Source of the DNA: Paulinella micropora
Taxonomy: Eukaryota > Cercozoa > Imbricatea > Euglyphida > Paulinellidae
Length of the DNA: 64,000 bases
NCBI GenBank assembly: GCA_019918135.1
Contig: WBZZ01006872.1
Location: forward strand, 21,001-85,000
Direction of reading: 5' to 3'
In this document: in pieces, positions 50,972 through 60,810 of the stretch
Layout: each line of letters opens with the position of its first letter
How positions within the stretch are numbered: position 1 is the first letter of the stretch
The notes under the pieces: model-generated
What the model was told of the DNA's origin: nothing
Databases searched by the model: none
Seen by the model: the letters and a program-made list of their open reading frames with translations, nothing else
Position numbers and translations under genes: made by a program

Positions 50972-51484
50972 ATGGCCTCGTCCAACTCATCTGAAGCTAT
51001 TCTAAGTCTGCGCAACGCAAGAGTCACCGCCTAAATGAGAAGAAGAAAAAGAAGGCAAATCGTTCGAGCGAGGAGGCTGCTTCCCGACCCTCTGATGACC
51101 TCGAGGAAGAGGAAGAGGACGGTGACCGAGAAGAGCAACCTGACCAGGACCAACAAGCTGACGAGTTGCCTGCGCGTCTGTAAAATTTGGGCCCCAACCA
51201 AGGTGATGGTGGACAGGATGATAGCGCTGCTGCCACAGGTCGTGATGGCAAATTACTGCGTGACTTGAACATGCGTAATCTACGTGATCTGGGTGACAGT
51301 GAGAACCCTAGCTCCTCCTCGCCCTCTTCTGGTGGAAGACGTCGTCAGGGTAAGAGAGGAAAAGAGATTTATTCTGACAGAGAAGCGTTAGCTACCGTCG
51401 AGGATGCCAGAAGCTACACTGGTGACCTCCGTGGCTATGTGATGCTTATGGCAAAGAAAGGCGATGTATGGTCCAAGCGGAATC
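50972..51484 (+). pseudogene. Family 2 gag, copy B, 5' part
   Basis: Same as copy A with the same early stop, frame change and TAA; cut by the copia insertion after GGAATC at 51484. The rest of gag lies inverted within 59497-60360. Confidence 0.7.
51480..51484. other. Copia target site duplication (GAATC), left
   Basis: GAATC lies directly before the LTR end. Its reverse complement GATTC at 60356-60360 abuts the other LTR, flipped by the inversion. The intact copy A reads GGAATCATGC here, confirming the insertion point. Confidence 0.8.
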
Positions 51485-51960
51485 ACCTATACCATTACCT
51501 CCGGGTATCATGACTAACAGCACAGAAGTTCAGTTCTATTAATACACGAAGCTCAGACCAGTAAAGGTCTTCCGATGTTCAATGAAGCTACTTTAATGAC
51601 AATGCAACAACTGACAGAACTAAGAGTAACTGATCTACGGTAAAAGTATGTTCTAGTTATTCTACCAGAAGATTGGGTTTATATCTGAATGGTAAACACA
51701 ATCCCTGTAATAGAATAACCGGAAACGAATAGTTAATATATTCCTACCCTATTCCGTTCTATACACCGTTTTAGAATACTAGAAATATATTGCCACAGTA
51801 ATGCCATTCTTCTGGTAGTATGCACGTAAAGTGTCATTTCACACTAGTAGGTAAATATCCGGTGTGCGGTGTCAGTAATTCTAATCCTAACGGTAATGTG
51901 ATATTAGAGTTCCCATTAGGAAGTATTAATAATATAATTATGTAGCATCATACTACAATA
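51485..51960 (-). repeat. Copia 3' LTR (476 bp)
   Basis: In the minus direction it starts TATTGTAGTATGATGCTACA right after the polypurine tract and ends GGTATAGGT at the target duplication. It matches 60361-60810 in opposite orientation with scattered differences, so the insertion is not very recent. Confidence 0.85.
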
Positions 51961-51967
51961 CCCCCCC
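51961..51967 (-). promoter_or_regulatory. Polypurine tract
   Basis: Minus strand GAGTTCAGGGGGGG directly abuts the LTR start, as needed for plus-strand priming. Confidence 0.75.
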
Positions 51968-52342
51968 TGAACTCAATACCACCATAAATGAAGAGAGTGT
52001 AATTGTCATCGTTTCAAAACTAGTCGAGTCCATTGCGCCAATCGACCTCAAAAGAAAGCGAAATAAATAGTCCGGCCTCGCCGGGCGGACAGGAAGTCAA
52101 TGGATTAGATCTTAGCATTTCCGTCAGGAAGTCCTTCTACTTCGCGATCAACATAGAGCACTCGCAGAATGGAGATCAACTCCAAGTTCAACCACATTCA
52201 GCCGCAGGCCTCCCCAGTTGAAGCTGTAGTCGAAGTCCGATTCGTAACGTTTGTAACCCCAGATGAGTTGCTCATTATCCTCACAAGAGAGAATTCCATA
52301 GCTTTCATCAAACTTTCATCTGTCTCCATCCTAAGGAGGGTC

Positions 52343-54945
52343 ACACTCCCTTTGAAGCGGTGGGCTTCTTCTTCTTGACGGACTCCTTCTTCTTGACTGG
52401 CGGGTATGGTGCAGCCGTCGGACCAGTCGGTGGAATCGAATCCTCGTCGTCCTTGAGGTAATCGTCGAGCCGGACGGTGAATTGATCCACGAGAGCGCGG
52501 AACTGCGGGGTCGGCAGCGGCTTGGTGAAGGCGTCGGAACTCTAGACAGACAAAGAAAGAATCACCACATCCCACTACATCCACTCCTCAGAGCAACACA
52601 ACAGGCCCACTAACCATTCGTTGTCAAGGGCTTAACACGAATGGAGAGCAGTGTGGGGTTGAGTTTGGACAGGGGGGGGAGTTGTCGTATGCAGATTTGT
52701 GCAGGTATCATGCTCGCCAAGATCCTCTATTTCCGTCTAAAGACCCATCACGTCGCCCACGCCCTTCCCGTGACTTTCCATCAGAGAGTGAGATGATGCG
52801 AATACAGAGAGAAAGGGAGGGAAAGGGGGCGAGTGCACAGCAAGTTTCTCTCAAAGATACGGCAAAACCCGGGAAGAAAGACTCGCTAAGTTCCGCAAAT
52901 ATCGGGGAAAAATACAAGCAAATTGTCGAAAAATCCGGTAAGAAAGTAGTTAGTTCAGTTTCACGGAATGATGCTGTTTTGCCAGGGAATGAGACAAGGA
53001 CCGGCGGGACTAGAGCTACAAACAGCAACGCGTTTTCCCCTTACTTGCTCAACAACGTAGTGATGTTTAATGTCCAAGTGACGAGAGCGTGGGCCACCCA
53101 ATCCATTTGACGAAACCGTAATCGATCCGCGATTATCCTCATGTATTACCGTCGGTTGCGGAACTGGAACGTTCAGCTCACGCAAGAAGCTCTGCACGGC
53201 GATCGCACTGCATGTGCAATTGGACAATGCGATTACTTCCGCATCCATCGTCGATAGAGCCACGGTGGATTGACGTCGAGAGTTCCAGTGAACCGGGCCA
53301 GTTAACATGTGAATCTCTCCGTTGCGGGACCGGCGCGTGAAGCGACAATTGCCGAAGTCGGAGTCTGAATACGAATTAAATTCAAAAGTTGCTGGGTCAA
53401 CGTTGGCCGGAAAGAACAACCCTCGCTCCTCCCACAGGTGTCAATATATGCGACCAACCATGGCGTAGGCGATGTCAGGAGCCTGATGCCCGAAGACGCT
53501 CAGCCTGTTAACAGCAAATGAAATGTGTGGCTGTGACATGGACGCAGGCCATATCAATTCACCAGTAAGCTTAGGTAGGGTCCATTGACGCAGAGGGCAC
53601 TCGGGGGCTGCAGGTGCCGGCTCCTGTACAGTAGCAGGGGTCGGTGTGGGATTCGCGTTAGCATAGCCACGATCACGCAGGAGACCACGAATGTAGGCTC
53701 GTTGGTAAATCAACAGTCCCGAGTCGAAACGTTTGAATTGCAAACCGGTGAAAACTTTTACGTCCCCCATGCCTTGTAGCGAAATCCATGCTCATCTAGT
53801 TTGCGCTTCAGGTTATCGTACTGCACTTCAAGCATGCAGAAAACTAACATGTCGTCAGTTTTCAGCAATAGTACCCATGGGAGCGATTTGGAACTCCGGA
53901 CGAAAGAAGGTGGGAAGTTCTTGTCCTTGCCTTAAAGATAGAAGACACACGGGTCTACAGTAGATTGTATATATCCAATGAGGCGCAAGAACCGAGCCAC
54001 GAAGTCATGCCATCGCCTCCCCGCTTGTGGGGATCCATATAGAGCCTTCAAAACCAGCCAAATAGCCCAGGGGCCGTCAACCTTCCTGAATTCTTCAGGC
54101 GGTACAGCAAAAACGACATCCTCCATATCAGCATGTATAAACGCCTTTCTGAAGTCGATGACCTTGAGTAGCAGTCCCAGACCGACCATGACGGCACAGA
54201 GCAATAAGAGCGTCCAATGATTCGCAACAGGCGGCGTCGTCTCGTAGGGGCTGAAGTGTTCATATTCGTTCATTCTATTCACTCGAAGTACAAGCCTAGA
54301 TTTGTAGCTTGTCTCACCAGTCGACTCATTTTGTTTGATTGCATCTACAAACCCGGTGTGCACCGGCGTGATGTTGGCCCGCCGTGCGTCATCCCTAGTA
54401 GCCCAACGAACACAATTAGCTTTGTATGATCCATCAATTTCGTTCTTATGAGCAGCCATGACGTTGGGATCAGCCTTTTCCTGCTTTTCAGGGATATTGC
54501 GAAGCACATGGGTAAACAAGCAAAACGAGTCAGTGTCAGAGTCATCAAAAGTTGACGAAGCACCGTAGTCGTTGTCGTCGTCGTAGTCGTCGTCGTCATC
54601 ACCCAAAGCTAGACGTACAGAGTGGGATGCGTGATGAGGCGGACGAGGCTTTCTAGACCTCTTTCCATCGATTATATTCTGAGTACCGACGTTGCCATCG
54701 ATATCCTTTCTTGCTTTCGGACGAGCTAAAGGAGAACGAGGGAGTGGGTGCAAATTCACAACAGAAGCAGTAGCAGTTGGGACAGAAACCGCAAGGTGGG
54801 TCAACGACGCGTCGAAGCTGGTCCCCACTCCAATTTTGTACTCTGCGACGTCGTCATGGGGCTCGTCCGTTGTCTCGAGGGCAGAGTCATCTCCCTTCTT
54901 GTCCGTTTGCTCTGGCAAAATTTCACGATCAATCCGTGAAATTTA
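52343..54945 (-). pseudogene. Copia RT and RNase H region
   Basis: Continues the integrase frame past TAA codons (54952-54954 and 54943-54945). RVT_2 landmarks: KVIDFRKAFIHADMEDVVF, LVLKALYGSPQAGRRW, STVDPCVFYL; then TAA 53932-53934, KTDDMLVFC (catalytic DD), a shift near 53770 to MGDVKVFTGLQFKRFDSGLL, in-frame TGA 53441-53443 at the Arg of the conserved RxxRYL-type motif, and RNase H (STVALSTMDAEVIALS, EDNRGSITV, RSRHLDIKHHYV). The end DAFTKPLPTPQFRALVDQF, typical of copia pol C-termini, is reached after a 503-base interruption. Confidence 0.8.
52542..53044 (-). other. Interruption in copia pol with intron-like ends
   Basis: On the minus strand it begins GTAAGG after GAGCAA and ends TTCTTTCTTTGTCTGTCTAG before AGTTCC. 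Removing it would keep the frame between the RNase H part and SSDAFTKPLP. It also contains an open plus-strand stretch (52682-53110). Either an intron or an insertion with lucky ends; about 15-20 residues normally found here in copia are missing either way. Confidence 0.35.
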
Positions 54946-54951
54946 TTCCTC

Positions 54952-56484
54952 TTATTTCCAAAAAGGTACCGGTTGGTCTGGTGGGAGGTCGTCGAATGTC
55001 CAAGGTCGCTCGTTCACGTTTGCGTCGTAACCTCGTGTCGACTCGTCGAACTTCACGTTGCGAACCTCTGCTATTTTTCTAGATGTAGGGACATAGATTC
55101 GGTACAGTCTGCGAAAGATGTTGTACCTAGTTAGCGTTCCAGGGATAGCCATAGGTCGCCCCTTTCTTGCGTCTTCCACTCGTACAAACGCCAAACAGCC
55201 AATAGGTCTTAGGAACTGTAGTGGGAACGAGCGACGTAATGTTACCTCATAGGGACTGAATCCTTTGCAGGGTCCGTTGAGTATCGGAGACACCATTCTT
55301 GTCGCCCACTCCGCCAGACACATCTCCTCCCAAAGTGATTCAGGTAGATGAGCATCAAGACGAAGCGCAGTTGCACGACCTCCATTTGTTCTCCATTGTC
55401 TTTCTGCTTTAGGGTTGGCTGTGGGTTCGTTGCGAGAAGTTGGCTTCAAGACAATCCCCTTTGAAGAGCTGTATTCGCGCATCAGGTTTGTTACAAATTC
55501 ACCATCAGTCCGCAGTTGTTTTAACTTCCTTCCAGTTTGTGTTTCAAAGAAGGCAATTGCTTTCTCCACCTTTGTCTGATAGCTAGCAGACTCACGAGTA
55601 GGATAATGGATTGTGAAACCAAATGACCCTTTTGTTTCGATGATGCCCAACTGATATAAGTTCCCCTGCAGGGACTTCACATGCCACGGTCCACGAAAAT
55701 CGATGTGGAGTGATTCCCCTAGGGCAAATTCGTTGTCGATAGGCGGGTTACCTTTGTAGTATGGATTGCGAGTAGCTTTAGCCTGTAGGCAGGGAGCACA
55801 CTTCGTAGGCAGTAACTTTTCCAGTTGGTACCCGTAATCGTCCTGCTGGCTCTCTTTGCCAATAAATCCATAACTTCAACGCTTCCGTGCGCAGTCATTC
55901 TGTGCCAAGTCATAGCTGACACAGGAGCTTTTGATGTGTTTGGATTGACAGAGAAGTTGACCATTGGTTTGTTGCTGTTGCGGACCAGTGGGTTGTATCG
56001 CGCGTTGAGATCAACGGGCACATCGTCGGTCTCGTCAAGCCTGTATAGTTTGTTCGGCATCATTCTCGAGCGACAGATGGCCATCGATGAGTCGATATAG
56101 ATTGGCACCTTCAGTACCACGGTTTGATTGTTCTGAAAAATCGTTGCATATCCATAGTCGCAGTCTAACACACCAGGCGATATGATGTTGTATGGTGTTG
56201 TAGGTAATGACGTATGCGTCCCGAAACACGAAGTCGTTGTGGGCGCCACTCCCTTCCACGAAGGTAAAGCTTGCATCCGCTTGCGTGTCCACTTTGACTG
56301 GTTCTGGTGATAAACCAGACAGCTTGGCCACCTTTCCACGTCTAACATTGCACGAAGGCAGGGTAGGATGTACTATAGTCCGGTTACAACCGGTGTCGAA
56401 GATAGATGTTCGCCCCCCATTCGTTCTTGCCAGTAGCGCCACATTGTCGCTCACCTCGTCAGGCACAACAGTTTCATCAACCAA
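54952..56484 (-). pseudogene. Copia protease, GAG-pre-integrase and integrase
   Basis: Protease: TSIFDTGCNRTIVHPTLP (active-site Asp in DTG) in the 56484 frame. GAG-pre-integrase: MTWHRMTAHGSVEVMDLL, then after a shift near 55870 LEKLLPTKCAPCLQAKATRN (zinc CxxC). Integrase core: ESLHIDFRGPWHVKS (first Asp), LKQLRTDGEFVTNL (second Asp), and PTANPKAERQWRTNGGRAT with the Glu. At least two frame changes. Confidence 0.75.
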
Positions 56485-58085
56485 GGTAGCACTAAACGCT
56501 CTTGCAACCAGTGACGGGTCGTACGGGATCTCGGGGCCTCATCCTCCACGATATGACGCTGCATGGTGGGTTTATACGTACCAAAGCCAGATAGTCGCCT
56601 ATAAATCATCTGTAGTGCCCCAGGTTTGTACTTCGGCGGGAGTTGCGGGACCGTTACCATCGGACCGGACTCATGAATTTCGTAGCGGGTCATCCGCTGT
56701 AAAGCAAACCACGCGTATTCAACAAGCGTAGAACCAATACCACAAGCAGGTAAAATTTGTTGGCGGGTAGGGTCGCGTAGTTGCTCGTTACACTTATCCT
56801 CGGCATAGGTGCAGAACCTAGAATGAGGAGCACGATCCTTTTTGCGACAGGAACGCTTACAGTAGGATACCCATTGACATTTGTCGCACAGTCGATGTCG
56901 GTTGAGCGGGGTCTCAATCTCGTCACAGTATTCGCAATACTGTGCAGGGCTAGGGTTAGCGTGGGGTGTCCCTGCCATAATCAAAGGGTTGGTGTGGTGA
57001 AGAGAGCAGTAACGACACAACGAAACAGTAGCTTGTCATCCTTGAGGGATGATGTTGAAGCCTAGTCTCGAGCCACAGCAGCGTAGGTATAATGGCCTGT
57101 AGACGGGCATTAGGGTACCAAGGGTCCTGTCTCGGGACAGTGTAGCTGCTCGAAGCCTCCGATCGCCAATCAGCGGACCAGTGTCGCGGGGCACCGGGAA
57201 GCCCTGTGCAGGGTCTGTCTTCCTATAAAGCTTTTGAATGAAGACCCAAACATTCAATTTACACTGGAAGTCGTTCTCATCCAATTTTTGTTCGTCGGTC
57301 AGCGATTCCCACGGGATCTCCTGTGGCCTAGAGCTCGCAAAGGAGAGAAAATCTTGATGTGGGTTGATTACACCTGTCGCCCCTCGTGTTGTCGCAGGCG
57401 TTGGAGCCGAAGCTGAAGTCAACGCGGACGATAGCGACGATGTAGCCTCCGACTTCTTTTCGTCACTCGCAGGTACTTGCTCACCTTGAGTCATCGCAGT
57501 CGGGTTGATAGGCACATCCACCAGTAAGTTGTCCACTTCTTCAAGCGTCTTGGGGCTAAAAGCCATCAAAACAACAGCATCGTTTGCAGTTGAACCCTCA
57601 CTGTATACGTCCGTGTGCGTCGCAGATGTGTAGCGTCCGTCGGCGGCTGTCGGCTGTCCATCTTCGTTTTCGGAGTCACTCATCGCCTCAGTCTCTGTAC
57701 TAGCAAGGTCAGGCATGTCCTCCTCGTCAGAGTCGTAAATTGAAACACGGGCCTGTGCGTTCGCAGCGGTATCGTTCGGCGCGTCTCTCATCGGTCCATC
57801 GGCGGCTCCGTCGGCATCGGTTTCGCCAGATACGTCGTCACGGGTAAGGAGGCCAGGCATGCGGTCATCATACTCGCCGTCGTCGTCATTCTGCACAGCA
57901 TCTGCAATACGACAGTAGTTGGTCATAAACGAAAGCCTGGTTAACTGCCTTATCATGACAGCTTGCCATGTGGTGCCCGCCTGTTGCAATCCATATAAGG
58001 GTGCTTGCTTTTCTTCTCGTAGGTCATCAACCAAAGGGCATGGTTCCATGCACAACATCCAAGGATGTCGACGTGAGGGCACCAC
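56451..58085 (-). pseudogene. Copia linker region with MYND-type zinc finger
   Basis: One frame from 58085 continues past a TGA (57036-57038) to 56451. The first part is acidic and low complexity. After it: YCEYCDEIETPLNRHRLCDK, CQWVSYCKRSCRKKD and HSRFC, the CxxC-CxxC-YCxxxC-HxxxC spacing of a MYND finger. MYND domains bind proline-rich peptides in other proteins; one between gag and protease is not usual for copia. Confidence 0.6.
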
Positions 58086-59491
58086 GGCTGGCCATTCGGG
58101 GCATCTTCAAGTGGCGGGACCTGTTGCACACTCGCATCAATCACCGGCACAGTCGTCTCGTTTGCCATCGTGGAGTCGATCGGTTCTTCTACCAGGGGTA
58201 CGGGAGCCGGAGCTGGATCCAAGGCGACCAAGTCCGCGTCTTCATCCACAATCTCCTCCACGATCAAGCACGACCAAGCGTCCGGGTGGGCGGTCCCATC
58301 CTCAGCAGTAGCAACATTGGCTTGACAATGGTTACGATTATTGTTGTGATTGTTGCCCCGGTTATTGTCGCTGCGGCCAGTACGAGTATTGCGAGAATTA
58401 TTTTTCCCATTTTTACCTTTTCGGCTAGGACCTTGACCTTGCACTCAGCTCCAAGGTGGCGGGGCTTATTGGCGCATTCGGGCCGCTTGCACTTAGCACG
58501 GCATTTGGATATGCGATGCTGATTACCACAATTCCAACATGAGCCATTGAACTGTTGCCCCCCCCCTGTCCTCCATCGCCGTAGAACAACGCATCGTCGA
58601 CCGCTCTTGAACCTCCGGCGGGCCGCTTCGTCTCGTTCATCATCACGACGGCTTGCATCTGTTCCCACGCCATCGCAGCCAGGGCCGGGAAGTCAGGCTT
58701 ACTCGCGTCGTCGTAACCAAAGTAGCATTTCAATCCAAAATCGGAGAAGGGCAAATGCTTTGCACCTTCCAGCTTCTGTATCAAATTGATACACTTGTAC
58801 TCATCTGAGAAGACCTGCTTTCGATCCTCGAGTAACTTGTATCGGTATACGTATGCATCGAGCCATACCTCAGGTTTGTCATTCGTAGTCAGTCGATCGT
58901 TGTTAAGGTGGTAGATAAGCGTAGCCGCAGATATAGCTCCAATGTGAGCGTACCGTTGGCAAAGTGCTCCCCACATAACGTGTGGGTCATTCCCAGCGCG
59001 TCGAATCGTCAGCAATGCTTCCGGGTTGCGTTGCGTTGCTTCCGAGATGATGGCACGAAACTTTGTCGCCAGCTGAACATGTGCCTGTGCAGACAGACAA
59101 TCATAGAGTTGCTCGTATGTTGGGTCAGGGCAAGGGCAGCCACAGCTGCACGCTGAACATCGTACGGGTCGTAAGTCGCGGAAGCAGATGCCGTAGTCGT
59201 AGTGGTCGTAGATGACGACGAAGAGGACGACGACGACCTGCCCGCCGCTGCCGCAGCTGCAGGGATCGGTGGCGGTGTGATGATGACTTTCAGCTCAGCT
59301 CGTGAGAGCGGCGAGCTTTCATCGCGCGTTATGATCAGTTTTGGATCAAGCCCCATCAGGAACTGCAATGTTGACCAACGCCAAACGCCTGCGTCCCTTG
59401 CAGCATTCGATGTCGGTGCAGGCAGCTGAGGAACCCTCAGCGAGACCTTCGCTTGCTCATTACCACCTATACCACTACCTCCGGGTATCAT
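57953..59491 (-). pseudogene. Copia gag with zinc knuckle
   Basis: ATG 59491 lies within the LTR-end repeat (MIPGGSGIGGNEQAKVSLRV). An Ala/Ser/Thr-rich stretch follows (homopolymeric Ser and Thr runs), then after a shift near 59020 the UBN2-like capsid core (DPHVMWGALCQRYAHIGAIS; EVWLDAYVYRYKLLEDRKQV). A shift near 58540 leads to the knuckle SCWNCGNQHRISKCRAKC, and another to an Asn/Arg-rich and acidic tail. Three or more frame changes. Confidence 0.7.
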
Positions 59492-59496
59492 GACTA
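59465..59496 (-). repeat. Left-behind 32-base end of the copia 5' LTR
   Basis: ACCTATACCACTACCTCCGG and following bases match the first 32 bases of the LTR at 51485-51516 apart from one or two positions. The rest of the 5' LTR is flipped to 60361-60810. Confidence 0.75.
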
Positions 59497-60360
59497 TCAG
59501 AAGTCAAGCCAGCTAGTAGATCAACGAAAGCGCCACGAGAAGGAAAACGGACGCGGTCAGCAACAAGCTCGACAGGATCTGGAGCAGTAACAGGCGGCAC
59601 ACAGTAGGAGCCACCACCATAATGATAAGCAGACGTAGGAGACACATTGAACAGGAACGAGTTGGAGGAAGTTGAAAAAACACTTAAATACGAAGGAAAC
59701 GAAGAAAAAGACATATCAGAAGTAGCCGCAGACACGAAGTCGCGGCTGACACGGAGTAGAAACCAGTGGGTTCGAAGATGTTCTGCTGTTACTTGCTTAC
59801 GGAAAGCAAGCCAGAAGGAAGAGGGAAAGAAGCTGGGAACCAACAGCACATTCAACGCTACGGTGATAGACATGCAAACGTTGAAGACGCGAAGCCTGAA
59901 GGACGCCCGTTGTTGGCTTCTACGTGAAGCCGAAAGCGATCTCGTTAGTCTTGGTAAGGGCCGTATCAGATCACTTCCGGGAGCGCTTCGCTGACTCATG
60001 CGCGACCCGCGCCAGCGGACTTGTAGGTAGCAGCGTTACGCTTGGTTGCATTGTTGTTGTTGTTGAACTTTTTAGAAGTGTTGATATTCTTGCGACGCCA
60101 CGTATCGACACGATCTGCGAAGCGGTGGCGCTGATTCAGCTCTCTGTAGAGTAGGGAAACCTTGCGGCGATCCAGCATGCATTCCTCAATGGGGGCCCAT
60201 GATGACATCGATGGTCTTATTGTCCTGAAAAGCCTCGGCGGCAGCTAATGCAACCAAACGCCTCGCAGCGAAACGGTATGCCTCATCACTGTCGGAAAAA
60301 TCCACACGCTTTCGCATCAGTTATAGAATAGTGCCCCAATCGCGCATTTCAGCATGATTC
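59497..60360 (-). mobile_element. Inverted piece of DIRS family 2 copy B
   Basis: Reverse complement of the region equivalent to 46732-47604 in copy A (end of gag and the gag-pol junction). It is inverted together with the copia LTR. Junctions: TCAGAAGTC at the left and GATTC/TATTG at the right. Confidence 0.8.
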
Positions 60361-60810
60361 TATTGTAGTATGATACTACATCATTATATTATTAATACTT
60401 CCTAATGGGAACTCTAATATCACTAATTACCGTTAGGATTAGAATTACTGACACCGCACACCGGATATTTACCTACTAGTGTTAAATGGCACTTTTACCT
60501 CCATACTACCAGAAGAATGTCATTACTGTGGCAATATATTTCTAGTATTCCAGAACGGTGTGTAGAAAGGAATAGGGTAGGAATATATTAACTATTCATC
60601 TCCGGTTATTCTATTAAAGGGATTGTGTTTACCATTCAGATATAAACCCAATCTTCTTTCTAGAATAACTAGAACATACCTTTCAAGTAGATCAGTTACT
60701 CTTAGTTCTGTCAGTTGTTGCATTGTCATTAAAGTAGCTTTAATGAACATCGGAAGACCTTTACTGATCTGAGCTTCGTGTATTAATAGAACTGAACTTC
60801 TGTGCTGTTA
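60361..60810 (+). repeat. Main part of the copia 5' LTR, inverted
   Basis: Starts TATTGTAGTATGATACTACA and ends CTTCTGTGCTGTTA, then DIRS DNA (GATGTGGCATC) resumes. About 450 bp, opposite to 51485-51960. Confidence 0.8.

Larger units (their letters stand above)
51485..60810 (-). mobile_element. Ty1/copia LTR retrotransposon (minus), 5' LTR flipped by inversion
   Basis: 3' LTR 51485-51960, polypurine tract at 51961-51967, internal region to 59464, a 32-base remnant of the 5' LTR end at 59465-59496, then 864 bases of inverted DIRS DNA and the rest of the 5' LTR in opposite orientation (60361-60810). Gene order on the minus strand is gag, MYND region, protease, integrase, RT, RNase H: copia order. 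Many frameshifts and stops. Confidence 0.85.

Noticed and set aside
52682-53110. Independent plus-strand gene inside the copia element
   Set aside because: Protein-like composition but no domain or start context; it overlaps the copia RNase H end and lies mostly in the interruption. Kept only as a note.
12612-57038. Recoded genetic code (TGA as Trp, TAA as Gln)
   Set aside because: In-frame TGA and TAA recur, but the long AT-rich Polinton genes (capsid, polymerase) use only TGG for Trp. TAA, TAG and TGA all occur both as terminal and as internal stops, and one TGA falls on a conserved Arg position. C-to-T decay explains the data better.
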